Notes: a model not told the origin generated them from the letters alone. 64,000 bases of DNA from Falsiphaeobacter marinintestinus (GCF_007923355.1 NZ_VOGO01000003.1:1-64000), one strand, 5' to 3'. Shown: positions 1 to 9,210, numbered from the stretch's first letter. Program-made: numbers and translations.

Positions 1-74
1 AGATCAGACATGTCACCGCTCCGTTTTGGAAGCGGTGAATCACGCAGCGCGCCGAAAATCAATGCATCCTGACC
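1..74 (-). pseudogene. Possible internal fragment of a LysR-type regulator, running off the window
   Basis: Read on the minus strand from about position 74 to the window edge, one frame stays open and gives a peptide containing DALIFGALRD. The string (F/V)GALR(D/P) is typical of the start of the second half of the LysR substrate-binding domain, so this may be the internal part of a LysR gene. It directly abuts the point where the adjacent cyclase gene loses homology to its family, but in a different frame. The assignment rests on about 25 residues and is tentative. Confidence 0.3.
13..38. repeat. Inverted repeat next to the truncated cyclase
   Basis: Perfect 8-bp arms (TCACCGCT at 13-20 and AGCGGTGA at 31-38) flank a 10-base loop, just beyond the stop of the truncated cyclase. 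It has no T-run on the minus side, so it is not a clear terminator. The same bases also read as codons of the putative LysR fragment. Confidence 0.4.
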
Positions 75-807
75 CTAGGTAGTCATCCATGTTTTTTGTG
101 CGAGAAAACTCTGCTGAATTTCTCATATCGCTGTAAAACAAGGCACACTCAATTTCGGTGCCGTCACCACGGCTCGTTTGACCCTTCAGAACCCGAGAGC
201 CTGAGATGGGTCCCAGATACCGATCCAGCAATTCTGACACCAAAATTCGGTCGATTGCCACGCGTATACAGACACACAGTGGAGAAATTAATCGCTCTAA
301 TCCGTCGAGTTCAGATGACGAAAAACCAGCAAGCCGCTTTGTACAAAAAGCAATAACCGCACCTTTCAAATCAATCGGAGAAGCAGGCAACGGTGTTCCA
401 GGCGGCGTGAAGCTTCGACCAAAACCGAGGTAGTGCGTGACTCCCTGTTCATACAATTTTTCGAAGATCAAGAACCGCTTGACTTCCTCAGGGTTTGTCA
501 ATCGCGCTGAAATGACTTTCTCCTCTGTGAGTGACAGATGTCCGAAAGGAGTGGCTAGCACCTCTTCTCTGATAAGTTGCGATGGCGGGGTGAACGTGAT
601 GTCAACGTTCCGGTGGTCCGGGGTCCATTCTAGTGTTGCTAAGCCGATGACTGGATGCGCCATACCCCTACCGATAACGATACGGCAAACCGGCACGCCC
701 GCGGCGACAAGCCGTTTGCCTAACTCGTCCAGCGTTTCAGAGAGATCGGCGTCCTCAATGGCCTGGTTCAGAAGCCATTTACCAATCGTGTCGAATACGT
801 CCGCCAT
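40..807 (-). pseudogene. Truncated class III adenylate/guanylate cyclase
   Basis: The 255-residue product has an N-terminal sensor-like region (residues about 1-200) followed by only the beginning of a class III cyclase catalytic domain. Near residue 223 the strand ALFYSDMR carries the first metal-binding Asp of the family, and shortly after, near NMDDYL, similarity stops. The last 11 residues look random and end at a stop. The second metal Asp and the Asn/Arg transition-state residues are missing, so the protein cannot be an active cyclase. The upstream region is a 544-bp gap. This is probably a deletion or recombination scar; a sequencing error is less likely, because the remaining catalytic half is not found in any frame before the window edge. 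Confidence 0.65.
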
Positions 808-1235
808 GTTCCATCCAATTGTAAAGTCTGCACTCCATCAATTATATCTTAATCTTTTTGAAAGGGCATTGTTTCCTGCCGCCTTCGGCCTTGAACTTGC
901 CATTTACAGCGAAAATCAGCAGCGACGGATCAAGGCTAGAAGCCGCCTTGCGGCAGTGCAGAGAACATCTCAGTTTCAAGCGAATGTGAATGTCGGCTTC
1001 CAGTGTCTCGGCAGAGTTGGTTTGCAGGCGCAGCGAATGGCCGGTCTCCGCCCTCTGTGACCGGTGTTGTGACGTCCTGGAATTTCCTGAATCGGTCTCC
1101 AACGCATCGCGGGGATCTCTCAAGCAGTCGGAGTTGAAAGTCCCAAAGTCAAAATCCGCGTGGCCAAATCCGGGCTCTCGCCGCCCAAGGGCACTGAACA
1201 TCCCTGATCACGGGGAAAATCCCGACAATTCCTTT

Positions 1236-1279
1236 TGTACAAAACGGAACACACTGCCCCCACACCATGTACAAAACGG
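1236..1279. promoter_or_regulatory. Direct repeat of TGTACAAAACGG upstream of the DUF808 gene
   Basis: Two identical 12-mers start at 1236 and 1268, a 32-bp spacing of about three helical turns, 73 bp upstream of the ATG at 1352. Two in-phase copies are what a dimeric or cooperative regulator would use. No regulator is identified. Confidence 0.35.
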
Positions 1280-1292
1280 TCAAAATTCGCTT

Positions 1293-1306
1293 AACCCCCG
1301 GGGGTT
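1293..1306. repeat. Perfect palindrome AACCCCCGGGGGTT
   Basis: A 14-bp perfect palindrome with no loop lies 46 bp before the DUF808 start codon. It could be an operator, or part of a short hairpin in the leader. Confidence 0.4.
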
Positions 1307-1351
1307 TCCGCGTTATGAGGGCAAAGGTTTCGAGTAGAGAAAGAGTATGTC

Positions 1352-2323
1352 ATGAGCGGTCTTCTGGCACTTCTGGATGATGTGGCGGGTATCGCCAAAG
1401 TGGCTGCCGCATCGATTGACGATGTCGCAGCCCAAGCCGCCAAGGCAGGCGCCAAGGCCGCCGGGGCGGTGATCGACGATGCGGCCGTCACGCCAAAATA
1501 CCTGCACGGTTTTGAGGCCAAACGCGAACTGCCGATCATTTGGAGAATTGCCAAAGGGTCGTTTAAAAACAAGCTGTTATACCTGTTACCTGCGGGATTG
1601 TTGCTGGCCGAATTCGCACCTTGGGCGATCTCTCCGCTGTTGATGCTGGGTGGGGCCTACCTGTGTTTTGAAGGCGCGGAAAAGGTCTATCACGTCCTTG
1701 TGCCCCATGATCAAACCCATGTGTTCAAAGAGGACGAACCCGGCGACCCGGCCCATTTGGAAGAAAAGAAAGCCGCAGGTGCCATCAAGACCGACTTCAT
1801 CCTCTCCGCCGAAATCATGACCATCTCCCTCGCCGCGATTCCCGACAACAACATCTGGATGGAAGCCGCAACGCTGGCCCTGGTCGGGATCGGCATTACC
1901 GTAGCCGTTTATGGAAGCGTGGCGCTGATCGTGAAAGCCGATGATGTTGGCCTGTACGCCGCCCAAAATGGCCGCCTGGGGATCACCCGTTGGTTGGGGC
2001 GTGGCTTGGTCAAGGCGATGCCTAGCTTTATGAAATTGCTGACAATTGTCGGCACGGCCGCGATGCTTTGGGTCGGCGGATCCATCGTGATTCACGGGAT
2101 GGAAGAGTTGGGTTTTGGCTGGCTTGGTCATCACATCCATGACTGGGCTTATGCCGTGGGCCATGCGGTGCCGGCTCAGTACACTGGCTTTGTGGAATGG
2201 GTCGCAAAGGCCGGAATGGACGGCGTGTTCGGTCTGGCGCTTGGCTTTGTACTGATCCCCGTCGCGACCAAGGTCCTTGCGCCAATGATCGGGGCGATTA
2301 CCGGAAAATCCGCCGCACACTGA
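1352..2323 (+). CDS. DUF808 family inner-membrane protein (YedI-like)
   Basis: This 323-residue protein has the DUF808/YedI pattern: an N-terminal soluble stretch beginning MSGLLALLDD and rich in Ala/Asp, then several hydrophobic segments (about residues 75-105, 150-205, 225-250 and 285-315). The string AEKVYHVLVPHD is a conserved element of the family as I know it. The function is unknown; a transport or membrane-integrity role has been guessed for homologues. Length is close to family members (about 300-330). The start is the ATG at 1352; an earlier ATG at 1346 reads straight into a stop. It may be read through into the thioesterase gene 70 bp downstream. Confidence 0.85.
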   Translation: MSGLLALLDDVAGIAKVAAASIDDVAAQAAKAGAKAAGAVIDDAAVTPKYLHGFEAKRELPIIWRIAKGSFKNKLLYLLPAGLLLAEFAPWAISPLLMLGGAYLCFEGAEKVYHVLVPHDQTHVFKEDEPGDPAHLEEKKAAGAIKTDFILSAEIMTISLAAIPDNNIWMEAATLALVGIGITVAVYGSVALIVKADDVGLYAAQNGRLGITRWLGRGLVKAMPSFMKLLTIVGTAAMLWVGGSIVIHGMEELGFGWLGHHIHDWAYAVGHAVPAQYTGFVEWVAKAGMDGVFGLALGFVLIPVATKVLAPMIGAITGKSAAH

Positions 2324-2393
2324 CGCAAGGTTCCTATTCGGTTCGCGGCGTCCTTCTGGGTAGGGTCGCAGGCAGGGACAGGAGAATACGCGC

Positions 2394-3194
2394 ATGACCG
2401 ATCTGACATTTACCGACGTGCTAAGCGCGGTGCAGGAAACCGAACCTGGGCTGGTGTTTCCGATCGCCGAAAACTGGACACAGGGACGCACGGCGTATGG
2501 CGGGTTTTCTGCAGGGCTGTTGCTGGCGGGCGCGCGGTATGGGCTCGTTGACCTGCCGCCGCTGCGGTCTGCCCTGATCAACTTCACCGCTCCCGTTGTC
2601 GCGCCGCCCACGATCCAAACCGAAGTATTGCGACAGGGGCGCAACGTGACCACGATCAGCAGCCGGGCCGAGATCGACGGAAAGGTCGTCGCAACCGGCA
2701 CGTTTTCCTTCGGGGCGTCTCAGGATAGCCATGTTTCGTTGACATGCCCGTCCAAACCGTCGACGCCGCCAGAAGAAACCGAGGATTTCTTTCCGCCCAA
2801 CATGACCCGGCTTCCGGCGCGGTTTTTTGAGAACTTCGACTCCAAACTGATCGAAGGGGATCGTCCGTTTGCCGGGGCTGATCGCGGGTATGTACGGGTC
2901 TGGGCGCGCCACAAAGACCCAGCCGCGCGGGGCACGATCGAAGGGCTGCTGTCCATCGCGGATATGCTTCCGCCTGCGGTTTTCTCGATGTGTAAAACCG
3001 TCGGACCGAATTCGTCGATGACGTGGATTTGCAACGTGTTGACCGACGATCTTGCGACGCGCGATGGTTGGTACATGATCGAGTCCGACCTGTCTGTGGC
3101 CCACGATGGGTACAGCTCGCAGGTCATGCGGATCTGGAACACGGATGGCGACCTGATTGTCGAAGGCATGCAATCGGTGATCATTTTTATCTGA
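2394..3194 (+). CDS. Acyl-CoA thioesterase family protein (TesB-like double hotdog)
   Basis: The 266-residue protein fits a tandem hotdog thioesterase. The N-terminal half carries an AYGGFSAGLLLAGA segment typical of the family, followed by a strand region near residues 60-105. The second half ends in a strand ILHY-like region with an acidic WNTDGDLI turn. Such proteins hydrolyse acyl-CoA to free acid and CoA in the cytoplasm; the chain-length preference cannot be read from sequence. The ribosome site AGGAGA lies 8-10 bases upstream of the ATG at 2394. It faces transketolase, with a terminator between them. Confidence 0.8.
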   Translation: MTDLTFTDVLSAVQETEPGLVFPIAENWTQGRTAYGGFSAGLLLAGARYGLVDLPPLRSALINFTAPVVAPPTIQTEVLRQGRNVTTISSRAEIDGKVVATGTFSFGASQDSHVSLTCPSKPSTPPEETEDFFPPNMTRLPARFFENFDSKLIEGDRPFAGADRGYVRVWARHKDPAARGTIEGLLSIADMLPPAVFSMCKTVGPNSSMTWICNVLTDDLATRDGWYMIESDLSVAHDGYSSQVMRIWNTDGDLIVEGMQSVIIFI

Positions 3195-3303
3195 CATCTC
3201 ACCGCAGGCTCCGGTTCGCTTCATCTTCCAAAGCACTCCGGGAAGTTCCCCGATTGAATCGGGGACGAGGCAGCACCGCCGAGTGCACGCCCAAAACGAA
3301 AAA

Positions 3304-3322
3304 CCCCGGCACAAGGCCGGGG
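3304..3322 (-). terminator. Intrinsic terminator of tkt
   Basis: Stem CCCCGGC (3304-3310), loop ACAAG, stem GCCGGGG (3316-3322). Read on the minus strand the hairpin is followed by TTTTTCGTTTT. It lies 34 bp beyond the tkt stop, in the gap between two convergent genes. Confidence 0.8.
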
Positions 3323-3355
3323 CAATTCCAATCATTCACTTCAAAGCCCGGGGCG

Positions 3356-5380
3356 TCAGCTCAGCAGGTCTTTGGCCTTGGCCGCTGTTGCGTCTGCGGT
3401 GATGCCGAACTTTTCATACAGCTCGTTTGCAGGCGCAGATGCGCCAAACCCGGCCATACCGATGAAGGCCGCTTTGGGTTCGCGTCCGCGTTCCCCCAGC
3501 AACCAGCGATCCCAGCCGCCATCGCGCACAGCGGCTTCAATGCCGATGCGAACGGGTCCAGCGGGCAGAACCTTGCGGCGATAGGCTTCGTCCTGTTCTG
3601 CGAACAGCTCCATGCACGGCATCGAAACCACGCGGGTGCCAATGCCTTCGGCTTCCAGCGTGGCGCGGGCCTCCATGGCGATGGCAACCTCGGATCCGGT
3701 TGCGATCAGGATCACGCGCCGCTTGCCAGCTTCTGCATCGGCCAGAACATAGGCTCCGCGCGCCGTCAGGTTGGTCTGTTTATAGTCGGTGCGCAGGGTC
3801 GGCAGGCCCTGACGGGTCAGCGACAGCACGGTCGGCGTGGTCTTTGACGTCAGCGCAATTTCCCAGGCTTCGGCCGTTTCCACGGTGTCGGCAGGGCGCA
3901 TCACATAGGTGTTGGGCGTGGCACGGCTGATGGCCAGATGTTCGACCGGCTGGTGGGTTGGGCCATCTTCGCCCAAACCGATCGAGTCATGGGTCATCAC
4001 GAAGACGGTCGGGATTCCCATCAGTGCAGCAAGGCGCATCGAGGGGCGCGCATAGTCGGTGAACGCCATGAATGTGCCACCATAGGGACGCACGCCGCCA
4101 TGCAGGACCATGCCGTTCATCGCGGCGGCCATGCCATGTTCGCGAATGCCAAAATGGATGTACCGGCCTTTGCGGTTCTCCGGCAGGAAGATGCCCAGAT
4201 CTGCGGTCTTGGTGTTGTTCGATCCGGTCAGATCCGCTGATCCACCAACGGTTTCGGGCATGATCGGGTTGACCACTTCCAGTACCATTTCCGAGCTTTT
4301 GCGCGTTGCGACCTTGGGGGCAGATTCGGCCATTTGCCGTTTCAGTGCGCGGATGGTGCCCGCCAGTTTCTTCGGTGCATCCCCGGCATAGGCGCGTTCG
4401 AAATCGGCGCGACGACGGTCTGAGGCTTCGGCCAGTCGGCCTTCCCACTGGGCGCGTTCTTCGGCACCGCGGACCCCGATGGTTTCCCATGCCGACTTGA
4501 CGTCTTCGGGAATAATAAAGGCGGGTGCCGTCCAGCCATAATTTGCTTTGGCATCAGCGATCAGGGTCTCATCCGTCAGGGCACCGTGGCCTTTGGATGT
4601 ATCCTGAGCCGAAGACCCGATCGCGATATGGGTCTTGCAGGCGATCATCGTGGGCTTTTTGCCCTTCTTGGCCTCGGTCAGCGCCTCGTCGATGGCCTGC
4701 GGATCGTGACCGTCGATTTCCAGAACCTGCCAGCCAGATGCCTTAAAGCGCAGGACCTGATCGGTGCGGTCAGCAATATCGACGGTGCCGTCGATGGTGA
4801 TGTTGTTGTTGTCCCACAGGACGATCAGTTTACCAAGTTCCTGCCGTCCGGCCAGAGCGATAGCTTCCTGACTGACACCTTCCATCAGGCATCCGTCGCC
4901 CGCGATGACATATGTATGGTGATCGACCAACTTCTTACCGAACCGGGCGCGCTGAACTTCTTCGGCGATGGCAAAGCCGACCGAATTTGCAATGCCCTGA
5001 CCCAGCGGGCCGGTGGTGGTTTCGATCCCGGTGGCGTGGCCATATTCCGGATGGCCTGCGGTTTTGGCGCCCCACTGTCGGAAGTTTTTGATCTGCTCAA
5101 GCGTCATGTCCTGATAACCGGTCAGGTGCAGCAGCGAATACAGCAGCATCGACCCGTGGCCCGCTGACAGGATAAACCGGTCACGGTCCGGCCAGTTCGG
5201 GGCGGATGCATCAAACTTGAGATGTTTTTCGAACAAAACGGTCGCGACATCGGCCATGCCCATGGGCATGCCCGAGTGGCCGGAATTTGCTGCATGAATG
5301 GCGTCGAGCGTCAGCGCGCGGATAGCGGCGGCCTTGGTCCAATGGTCGGGATTTGCGGTGCGCAGGGCAGTAAGATCCAC
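3356..5380 (-). CDS. tkt: Transketolase
   Basis: Thiamine-diphosphate enzyme of the pentose phosphate and Calvin-type pathways, moving a two-carbon ketol unit between sugar phosphates in the cytoplasm. At 674 residues it has the normal length. The TPP-binding region GDGCLMEG with a downstream DNNN is present near residues 155-190. The middle pyrimidine domain carries [14 protein letters not shown], and the C-terminal domain is complete. The N-terminal [10 protein letters not shown] segment holds conserved substrate-binding residues. It is monocistronic here, divergent from zauP-zapA with about 260 bp between, and ends at a clear terminator. Confidence 0.97.
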   Translation of the reverse strand: MDLTALRTANPDHWTKAAAIRALTLDAIHAANSGHSGMPMGMADVATVLFEKHLKFDASAPNWPDRDRFILSAGHGSMLLYSLLHLTGYQDMTLEQIKNFRQWGAKTAGHPEYGHATGIETTTGPLGQGIANSVGFAIAEEVQRARFGKKLVDHHTYVIAGDGCLMEGVSQEAIALAGRQELGKLIVLWDNNNITIDGTVDIADRTDQVLRFKASGWQVLEIDGHDPQAIDEALTEAKKGKKPTMIACKTHIAIGSSAQDTSKGHGALTDETLIADAKANYGWTAPAFIIPEDVKSAWETIGVRGAEERAQWEGRLAEASDRRRADFERAYAGDAPKKLAGTIRALKRQMAESAPKVATRKSSEMVLEVVNPIMPETVGGSADLTGSNNTKTADLGIFLPENRKGRYIHFGIREHGMAAAMNGMVLHGGVRPYGGTFMAFTDYARPSMRLAALMGIPTVFVMTHDSIGLGEDGPTHQPVEHLAISRATPNTYVMRPADTVETAEAWEIALTSKTTPTVLSLTRQGLPTLRTDYKQTNLTARGAYVLADAEAGKRRVILIATGSEVAIAMEARATLEAEGIGTRVVSMPCMELFAEQDEAYRRKVLPAGPVRIGIEAAVRDGGWDRWLLGERGREPKAAFIGMAGFGASAPANELYEKFGITADATAAKAKDLLS

Positions 5381-5640
5381 GGGTGGTATCCTTTGGCGTT
5401 AAAAGCTGTTTTTTTGCTAATAGCAGTGCCTCTGCAAAGTTCAACCCGCAACGGGTCTTAGGCTGTTCGTGCTACATCAGGTGAGGGCCGCAAGTGCTTG
5501 AAAGCAAACAGGGGGGTATTTTTCCTGCGCATTAGGTAGACTAAGCAGAAATTGGCGTCAGCCCGATTCGCCGACTTGGGCCTTTCGGAGCCGCCACAGG
5601 CAAAAAAACAGCAAACCAACCGGTAAGGAAGGTGCGAGGC

Positions 5641-6486
5641 ATGAGTCAGATTGAGGAATTGCAAAGCCGGATCACCGCTGCGATGGAGCGGATCGGCAAA
5701 GGTGTCGCGGTTTTGTCCACTGCGGCAGATACAGCGGCGCAAAGCCAGGCCAGCGCCGAAGCGGACGCTGAGCTGACAGTTGCGCTGGAAGAAGAAAAGC
5801 TTGTCAGCGCCCAACTGCAGGAGCGTCTGAAAAGGCTGAAAGCGCGCCATGCCGACGAACTGGCCGAGGCGCGACAGCATGGGCAGGATGTCGATGCCTT
5901 AAAGGCCGAACTGGAAAATCTGAAGTCTGACGCCGGCAAGGTCGAAGCCTTGCAGGCTGAATTGGACGACGCCAAAGCGGCGCTCGGCGGGTCCGGGGAA
6001 GCCGAAGCGTTGAAAGCCGAGCTGGCAGCCGCTCATGCGCAGCTTGAGGATACCAGCGAAACCGACGCCCTGCGGGACGAGATCGCCAGACTGCAGACCC
6101 GACTGGACGAGATGGCCGAGGTTGGGTCGTTGCGCGCCGATTTTGAAGGATCAGACAGCAGCGCCGAAGCCGAAGCCCTGAAGACCGACCTTGCGACGTT
6201 GAAAACTGAATATCGGGTTCAGGCCGACGCCATGGCGGATCTGGATGCCGACATGCAGCGTTTGCGCAAGTCGAACGATCAATTGCGCGAAGCGGTCATT
6301 GCCCTGCGCGATGCCAATGCCGCTGGCGTCGGTGACGCCGACCTGATCAACACCGCGCTACAGGCCGAGCTTGAAGGGCTGCGCGCGATCCGGGCCTCGG
6401 ACGTGACCGAAGCAGGGGCTGTTCTGGCCCGACTGGAACCGCTGCTGGCCCAAGCGGCGAACTTGCCTGAAGGAGAAGCCGAATAA
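5641..6486 (+). CDS. Coiled-coil protein upstream of ZapA (ZauP-like)
   Basis: The 281-residue product is almost entirely predicted coiled coil, rich in Ala, Glu, Asp, Leu and Lys, with repeated EALKAEL-type heptads from about residue 40 to 255. No signal peptide or membrane segment is seen. It ends TAATG with zapA (stop and next ATG share bases), indicating translational coupling. In Caulobacter the coiled-coil protein ZauP is encoded directly upstream of zapA and works with it at the Z-ring, so the same role is inferred from position and composition, not from close sequence comparison. I chose the ATG at 5641 because AAGGAAGG lies 8 bases upstream; a GTG at 5632 overlaps that ribosome site. 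Confidence 0.7.
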   Translation: MSQIEELQSRITAAMERIGKGVAVLSTAADTAAQSQASAEADAELTVALEEEKLVSAQLQERLKRLKARHADELAEARQHGQDVDALKAELENLKSDAGKVEALQAELDDAKAALGGSGEAEALKAELAAAHAQLEDTSETDALRDEIARLQTRLDEMAEVGSLRADFEGSDSSAEAEALKTDLATLKTEYRVQADAMADLDADMQRLRKSNDQLREAVIALRDANAAGVGDADLINTALQAELEGLRAIRASDVTEAGAVLARLEPLLAQAANLPEGEAE

Positions 6487-6881
6487 TGCCTGAAGTGACA
6501 ATTCATATCGGCGGTCGTGGATTCGATGTCTCTTGCCAATTGGGAGAAGAGGAGTTTCTGCATTCCGCCGCCAAGATGCTGGATGACGAAGCCCAGGTTC
6601 TGTCCGACCAGATCGGTCGCATGCCCGAAGCGCGGATGCTGCTGATGGCGGGCCTGTTGCTGGCCGATAAAACAGCCGCCGTCGAAGACCGCATCAAGGA
6701 AGTTGAAGCCCAGCTTGAACAGCGCGAGGCCGAATTGACGGAATTGCAGTCTGCTCCTGCGCCCGAGCCTGAGCGGGTCGAAGTCCCGGTTGTTCCTGAT
6801 GCCGTGACCGATACGTTGGCCGAAATTGCTGCACGCGCCGAAGCGCTGGCAGGTGAGATCGAAGACCGCACAGCTGAATAA
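6486..6881 (+). CDS. zapA: Cell division protein ZapA
   Basis: ZapA binds and cross-links FtsZ filaments at the division site. The 131-residue protein begins with the typical PEVTIHIGGRGFDVSC strand-turn and then DEAQVLSDQIGRM, followed by the LLMAGLLLADK helix and a long C-terminal coiled coil (residues about 60-90). The tail beyond residue 95 is longer and more Pro/Val/Glu rich than in E. coli ZapA (about 109 residues). It is coupled to the upstream coiled-coil gene by a one-base overlap. The gap to the next gene is only about 76 bp, so no 6S RNA gene follows as it does in many proteobacteria. Confidence 0.9.
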   Translation: MPEVTIHIGGRGFDVSCQLGEEEFLHSAAKMLDDEAQVLSDQIGRMPEARMLLMAGLLLADKTAAVEDRIKEVEAQLEQREAELTELQSAPAPEPERVEVPVVPDAVTDTLAEIAARAEALAGEIEDRTAE

Positions 6882-6957
6882 ACGACGCGGATTGATGTGT
6901 CTCAAAGACTTCGGGGTCGGGGATCGGTTTAAACCTTAGCAATGGCGGGGAAAGACC

Positions 6958-8508
6958 ATGCCCGACTCGACCGAAGTCAAGATTTTCATATTTGCCGGGC
7001 AGTCGAATATGTTCGGCAAGATGCTTGGCGACACTCCGGTCGACGCGGCAACTGTCAAAGAAAAGATCTATTACAGCTATCTTGATCAGGAAGTGCGGTC
7101 TGAGAATGGGCAGGATCCTGACAATCTTGCCAATTTCGGCCCTGAGTACGGGTTTATCAAATCGCTGCAGGCAAATGGCGTGGATGACTTTTATGTCCTG
7201 AAAACAGCCTGGTCCGGGACCTCGCTTACCCCTGACCGTGTCGGCCCTTTGCCCGATTGGCACCCCGACTCGGATGGCGAGCTTTTTGATGTCATGATCG
7301 CCGATTATCAGGCGTTGATTGCACAGGTCATCGCCGATGGCGGCACGCCGGTTCTGGAAGGGTTCTATTGGTCGCAGGGAGGAGGCGATCGCAAATTCCT
7401 GTCGACCTATGAAGAAAACCTGGAAGATTACTTTTCGCAGCTGCAGATCGAATTGGGACAAACAGTGGATGTCTTCTTCCTGGAAGAAACCCATACCACT
7501 GACCCGTTCCTGATCGATGATCTGAACGCGATACGCGACATTCAGCACAGCTTTGCCAGCACCCATGAGTACGTGACGATGATCAGCACGGCGGGTTACA
7601 GTTTTATCGACGGGCTGCATTTTGACGCGGCCAGCCAGTACGACATCGGCCGAAATCTGGCAGAGCGGTATCTGGCCACTGGCGACGACCCCGTGCTTGA
7701 GCCTGAACAGGCAGAGAACGTGTTTTTCGACCACGACGACCGCAACAGGTTTTTCGGAACAGACGCCGACGAGATCGTTTTTGGATACCGGGGCAATGAC
7801 CGGCTGGATGGGGCAGACGGAAATGACAGCCTGATCGGGGATGGCGGTGACGACATCCTGTATGGCCGCGCCGGAGATGATTATCTGGACGGGGGCGTCG
7901 GGTTCAACGTGTTGTACGGCGGTACGGGGGAAGATGTTCTGAACGCCAAACACGGATCGGTCCGGGGCTTTGGCGGTGGCGACAACGACATACTGATCGG
8001 CTGGCTCTTGGACGACGTTTTTCGCGGCGGCCTTGGCCACGACCTTCTTCTCGGGGATCGCGGCGATGACCGGCTGTTTGGTGGGTTGGGCAATGACGAG
8101 CTCCTTGGCGATGACGGCAATGACATTCTGTTTGGTGATGGCGGCAAGGATTCGATCCGGGCCGGTGCTGGCGATGATCAGATCACCGGCGGGCAGGGCG
8201 ATGACACCATCATTCTGGGGGAAGGACACAACCAGGTGAGGTTTGACATCGAAGACATGTTGAACGGATCTGACGTCATCTACTTCTTCGATGTTGAGCA
8301 GGATAGCCTTTTGATTAAACGGGATGCTTCTCTTGGGTATTCTCGGGTCGATTTGCCCGAACTGGTGACCATGCAGATAAATCAGGGCAAAGCGAAATTG
8401 TATCTGGACACGGATGACGGTGCCGTTTTGTTCCTGACCCTCGTCGATGTCGACGACTCTTTGACAGTGGCCGATATGGTTGAAGACGGGTCTCTGATCT
8501 TCCTATAA
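6958..8508 (+). CDS. Secreted sialate O-acetylesterase-like SGNH hydrolase with RTX repeats
   Basis: The first 240 residues form a carbohydrate-esterase domain: FAGQSNMFGK near residue 13 supplies the GQSN nucleophile block and DGLHFD near residue 215 the catalytic Asp-His block, as in sialate O-acetylesterase/SASA family proteins. From about residue 270 to 425 there are repeated GGxGxD(D/N)xLxG calcium-binding nonapeptides. RTX repeats and the absence of an N-terminal signal peptide point to secretion by a type I system, but no such exporter is nearby. The likely substrate is an acetylated polysaccharide; this is inference. A ribosome site GGGGAAAG precedes the ATG at 6958. 516 residues. Confidence 0.82.
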   Translation: MPDSTEVKIFIFAGQSNMFGKMLGDTPVDAATVKEKIYYSYLDQEVRSENGQDPDNLANFGPEYGFIKSLQANGVDDFYVLKTAWSGTSLTPDRVGPLPDWHPDSDGELFDVMIADYQALIAQVIADGGTPVLEGFYWSQGGGDRKFLSTYEENLEDYFSQLQIELGQTVDVFFLEETHTTDPFLIDDLNAIRDIQHSFASTHEYVTMISTAGYSFIDGLHFDAASQYDIGRNLAERYLATGDDPVLEPEQAENVFFDHDDRNRFFGTDADEIVFGYRGNDRLDGADGNDSLIGDGGDDILYGRAGDDYLDGGVGFNVLYGGTGEDVLNAKHGSVRGFGGGDNDILIGWLLDDVFRGGLGHDLLLGDRGDDRLFGGLGNDELLGDDGNDILFGDGGKDSIRAGAGDDQITGGQGDDTIILGEGHNQVRFDIEDMLNGSDVIYFFDVEQDSLLIKRDASLGYSRVDLPELVTMQINQGKAKLYLDTDDGAVLFLTLVDVDDSLTVADMVEDGSLIFL

Positions 8509-8601
8509 GCGACCCGACTGTCAGACGTACCAGAATTCTTGCGACGGAATTGCCCGGCTTGCGCGTGTAAGGGGTGAATTGCACGTCACAAGGAGTTACC
8601 G

Positions 8602-9141
8602 ATGGCTGCTGTCAGAAGATTGTATAGCTATGATTTCATGTCGCGTCTGAACCATTGGATCGTGGCCGCTTTGATGATCGGGATGCTGGCGATGGGCATC
8701 TACGTTTTCAAAATCATGCCACCCAGCCCGGATCGGGGGGCCATTGTCGGGATTCACAAAAGCATCGGGTTGCTGGTGCTGTTCTTTGGAACGTGGCGTG
8801 TTGGATGGCGATTGGCGCAGGGCTTCCCGGAAGAGGTGACGCATGGGATGCAGGCCGTGTTCGCGCGCGTGGTGCATTGGGTTCTGCTTATCGGCATCGT
8901 GATCATGCCCGTGTCCGGTTTGATTGGATCAGCATATGGTGGGCGCGAAACGTCGTTCTTTGGCCTGTTTGCCATTCCGGCGGGCCCCAAGATCGAATGG
9001 ATTCACGATGTGGCCTATGGTGTGCAAGGCGTGTTCGCGATGCTGCTGATCGGGGCTACGGTGTTACACGTGGCAGGCGCTCTGAAGCATCACTTCATCA
9101 ACCGGGATTTCACACTTTTGCGGATGGTTGGCAAAGCCTGA
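8602..9141 (+). CDS. Cytochrome b561 family membrane protein
   Basis: The 179-residue protein has four hydrophobic helices and the histidines expected to bind two haems: LNHW at about residue 17, IHKS at about 52, VHW at about 93, and LHVAGALKHH near 157. Cytochrome b561 proteins of this type pass electrons across or from the inner membrane, often from quinol. The partner is not evident from neighbours. AAGGAG sits at 7-12 bases before the ATG. The gene ends in a strong terminator and stands alone. Confidence 0.88.
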   Translation: MAAVRRLYSYDFMSRLNHWIVAALMIGMLAMGIYVFKIMPPSPDRGAIVGIHKSIGLLVLFFGTWRVGWRLAQGFPEEVTHGMQAVFARVVHWVLLIGIVIMPVSGLIGSAYGGRETSFFGLFAIPAGPKIEWIHDVAYGVQGVFAMLLIGATVLHVAGALKHHFINRDFTLLRMVGKA

Positions 9142-9174
9142 CCACTCACGATGAACGACATCCGCAAAGATCAG

Positions 9175-9200
9175 TTCCGGCCCGTAAGGCCGGAACTTTT
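9175..9200 (+). terminator. Intrinsic terminator of the cytochrome b561 gene
   Basis: Stem TTCCGGCC (9175-9182), loop CGTAA, stem GGCCGGAA (9188-9195), then CTTTTT. It lies in the convergent gap before grxD; the minus strand has no T-run directly after the stem, so it mainly serves the plus-strand gene. Confidence 0.85.
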
Positions 9201-9210
9201 TCATTAAAAA

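Larger units (their letters stand above)
808..1351. other. 544-bp gap with no convincing gene
   Basis: Short open frames occur on both strands (for example 842-1201 reverse), but none has a good ribosome site or a recognisable protein. The stretch may hold decayed sequence linked to the broken cyclase. Its right end carries two copies of TGTACAAAACGG (1236-1247 and 1268-1279) and a palindrome (1293-1306), listed separately as possible control sites of the DUF808 gene. Confidence 0.6.

Noticed and set aside
842-1201. 119-residue reverse frame in the 544-bp gap
   Set aside because: No good start site, atypical composition with no domain; treated as non-coding.
1586-2701. 371-residue reverse open frame across the DUF808 and thioesterase genes
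   Set aside because: Covers two convincing forward genes and shows no family pattern.
6882-6957. 6S RNA gene after zapA
   Set aside because: The gap is only about 76 bp, too short for a 6S RNA of about 160-180 nt.
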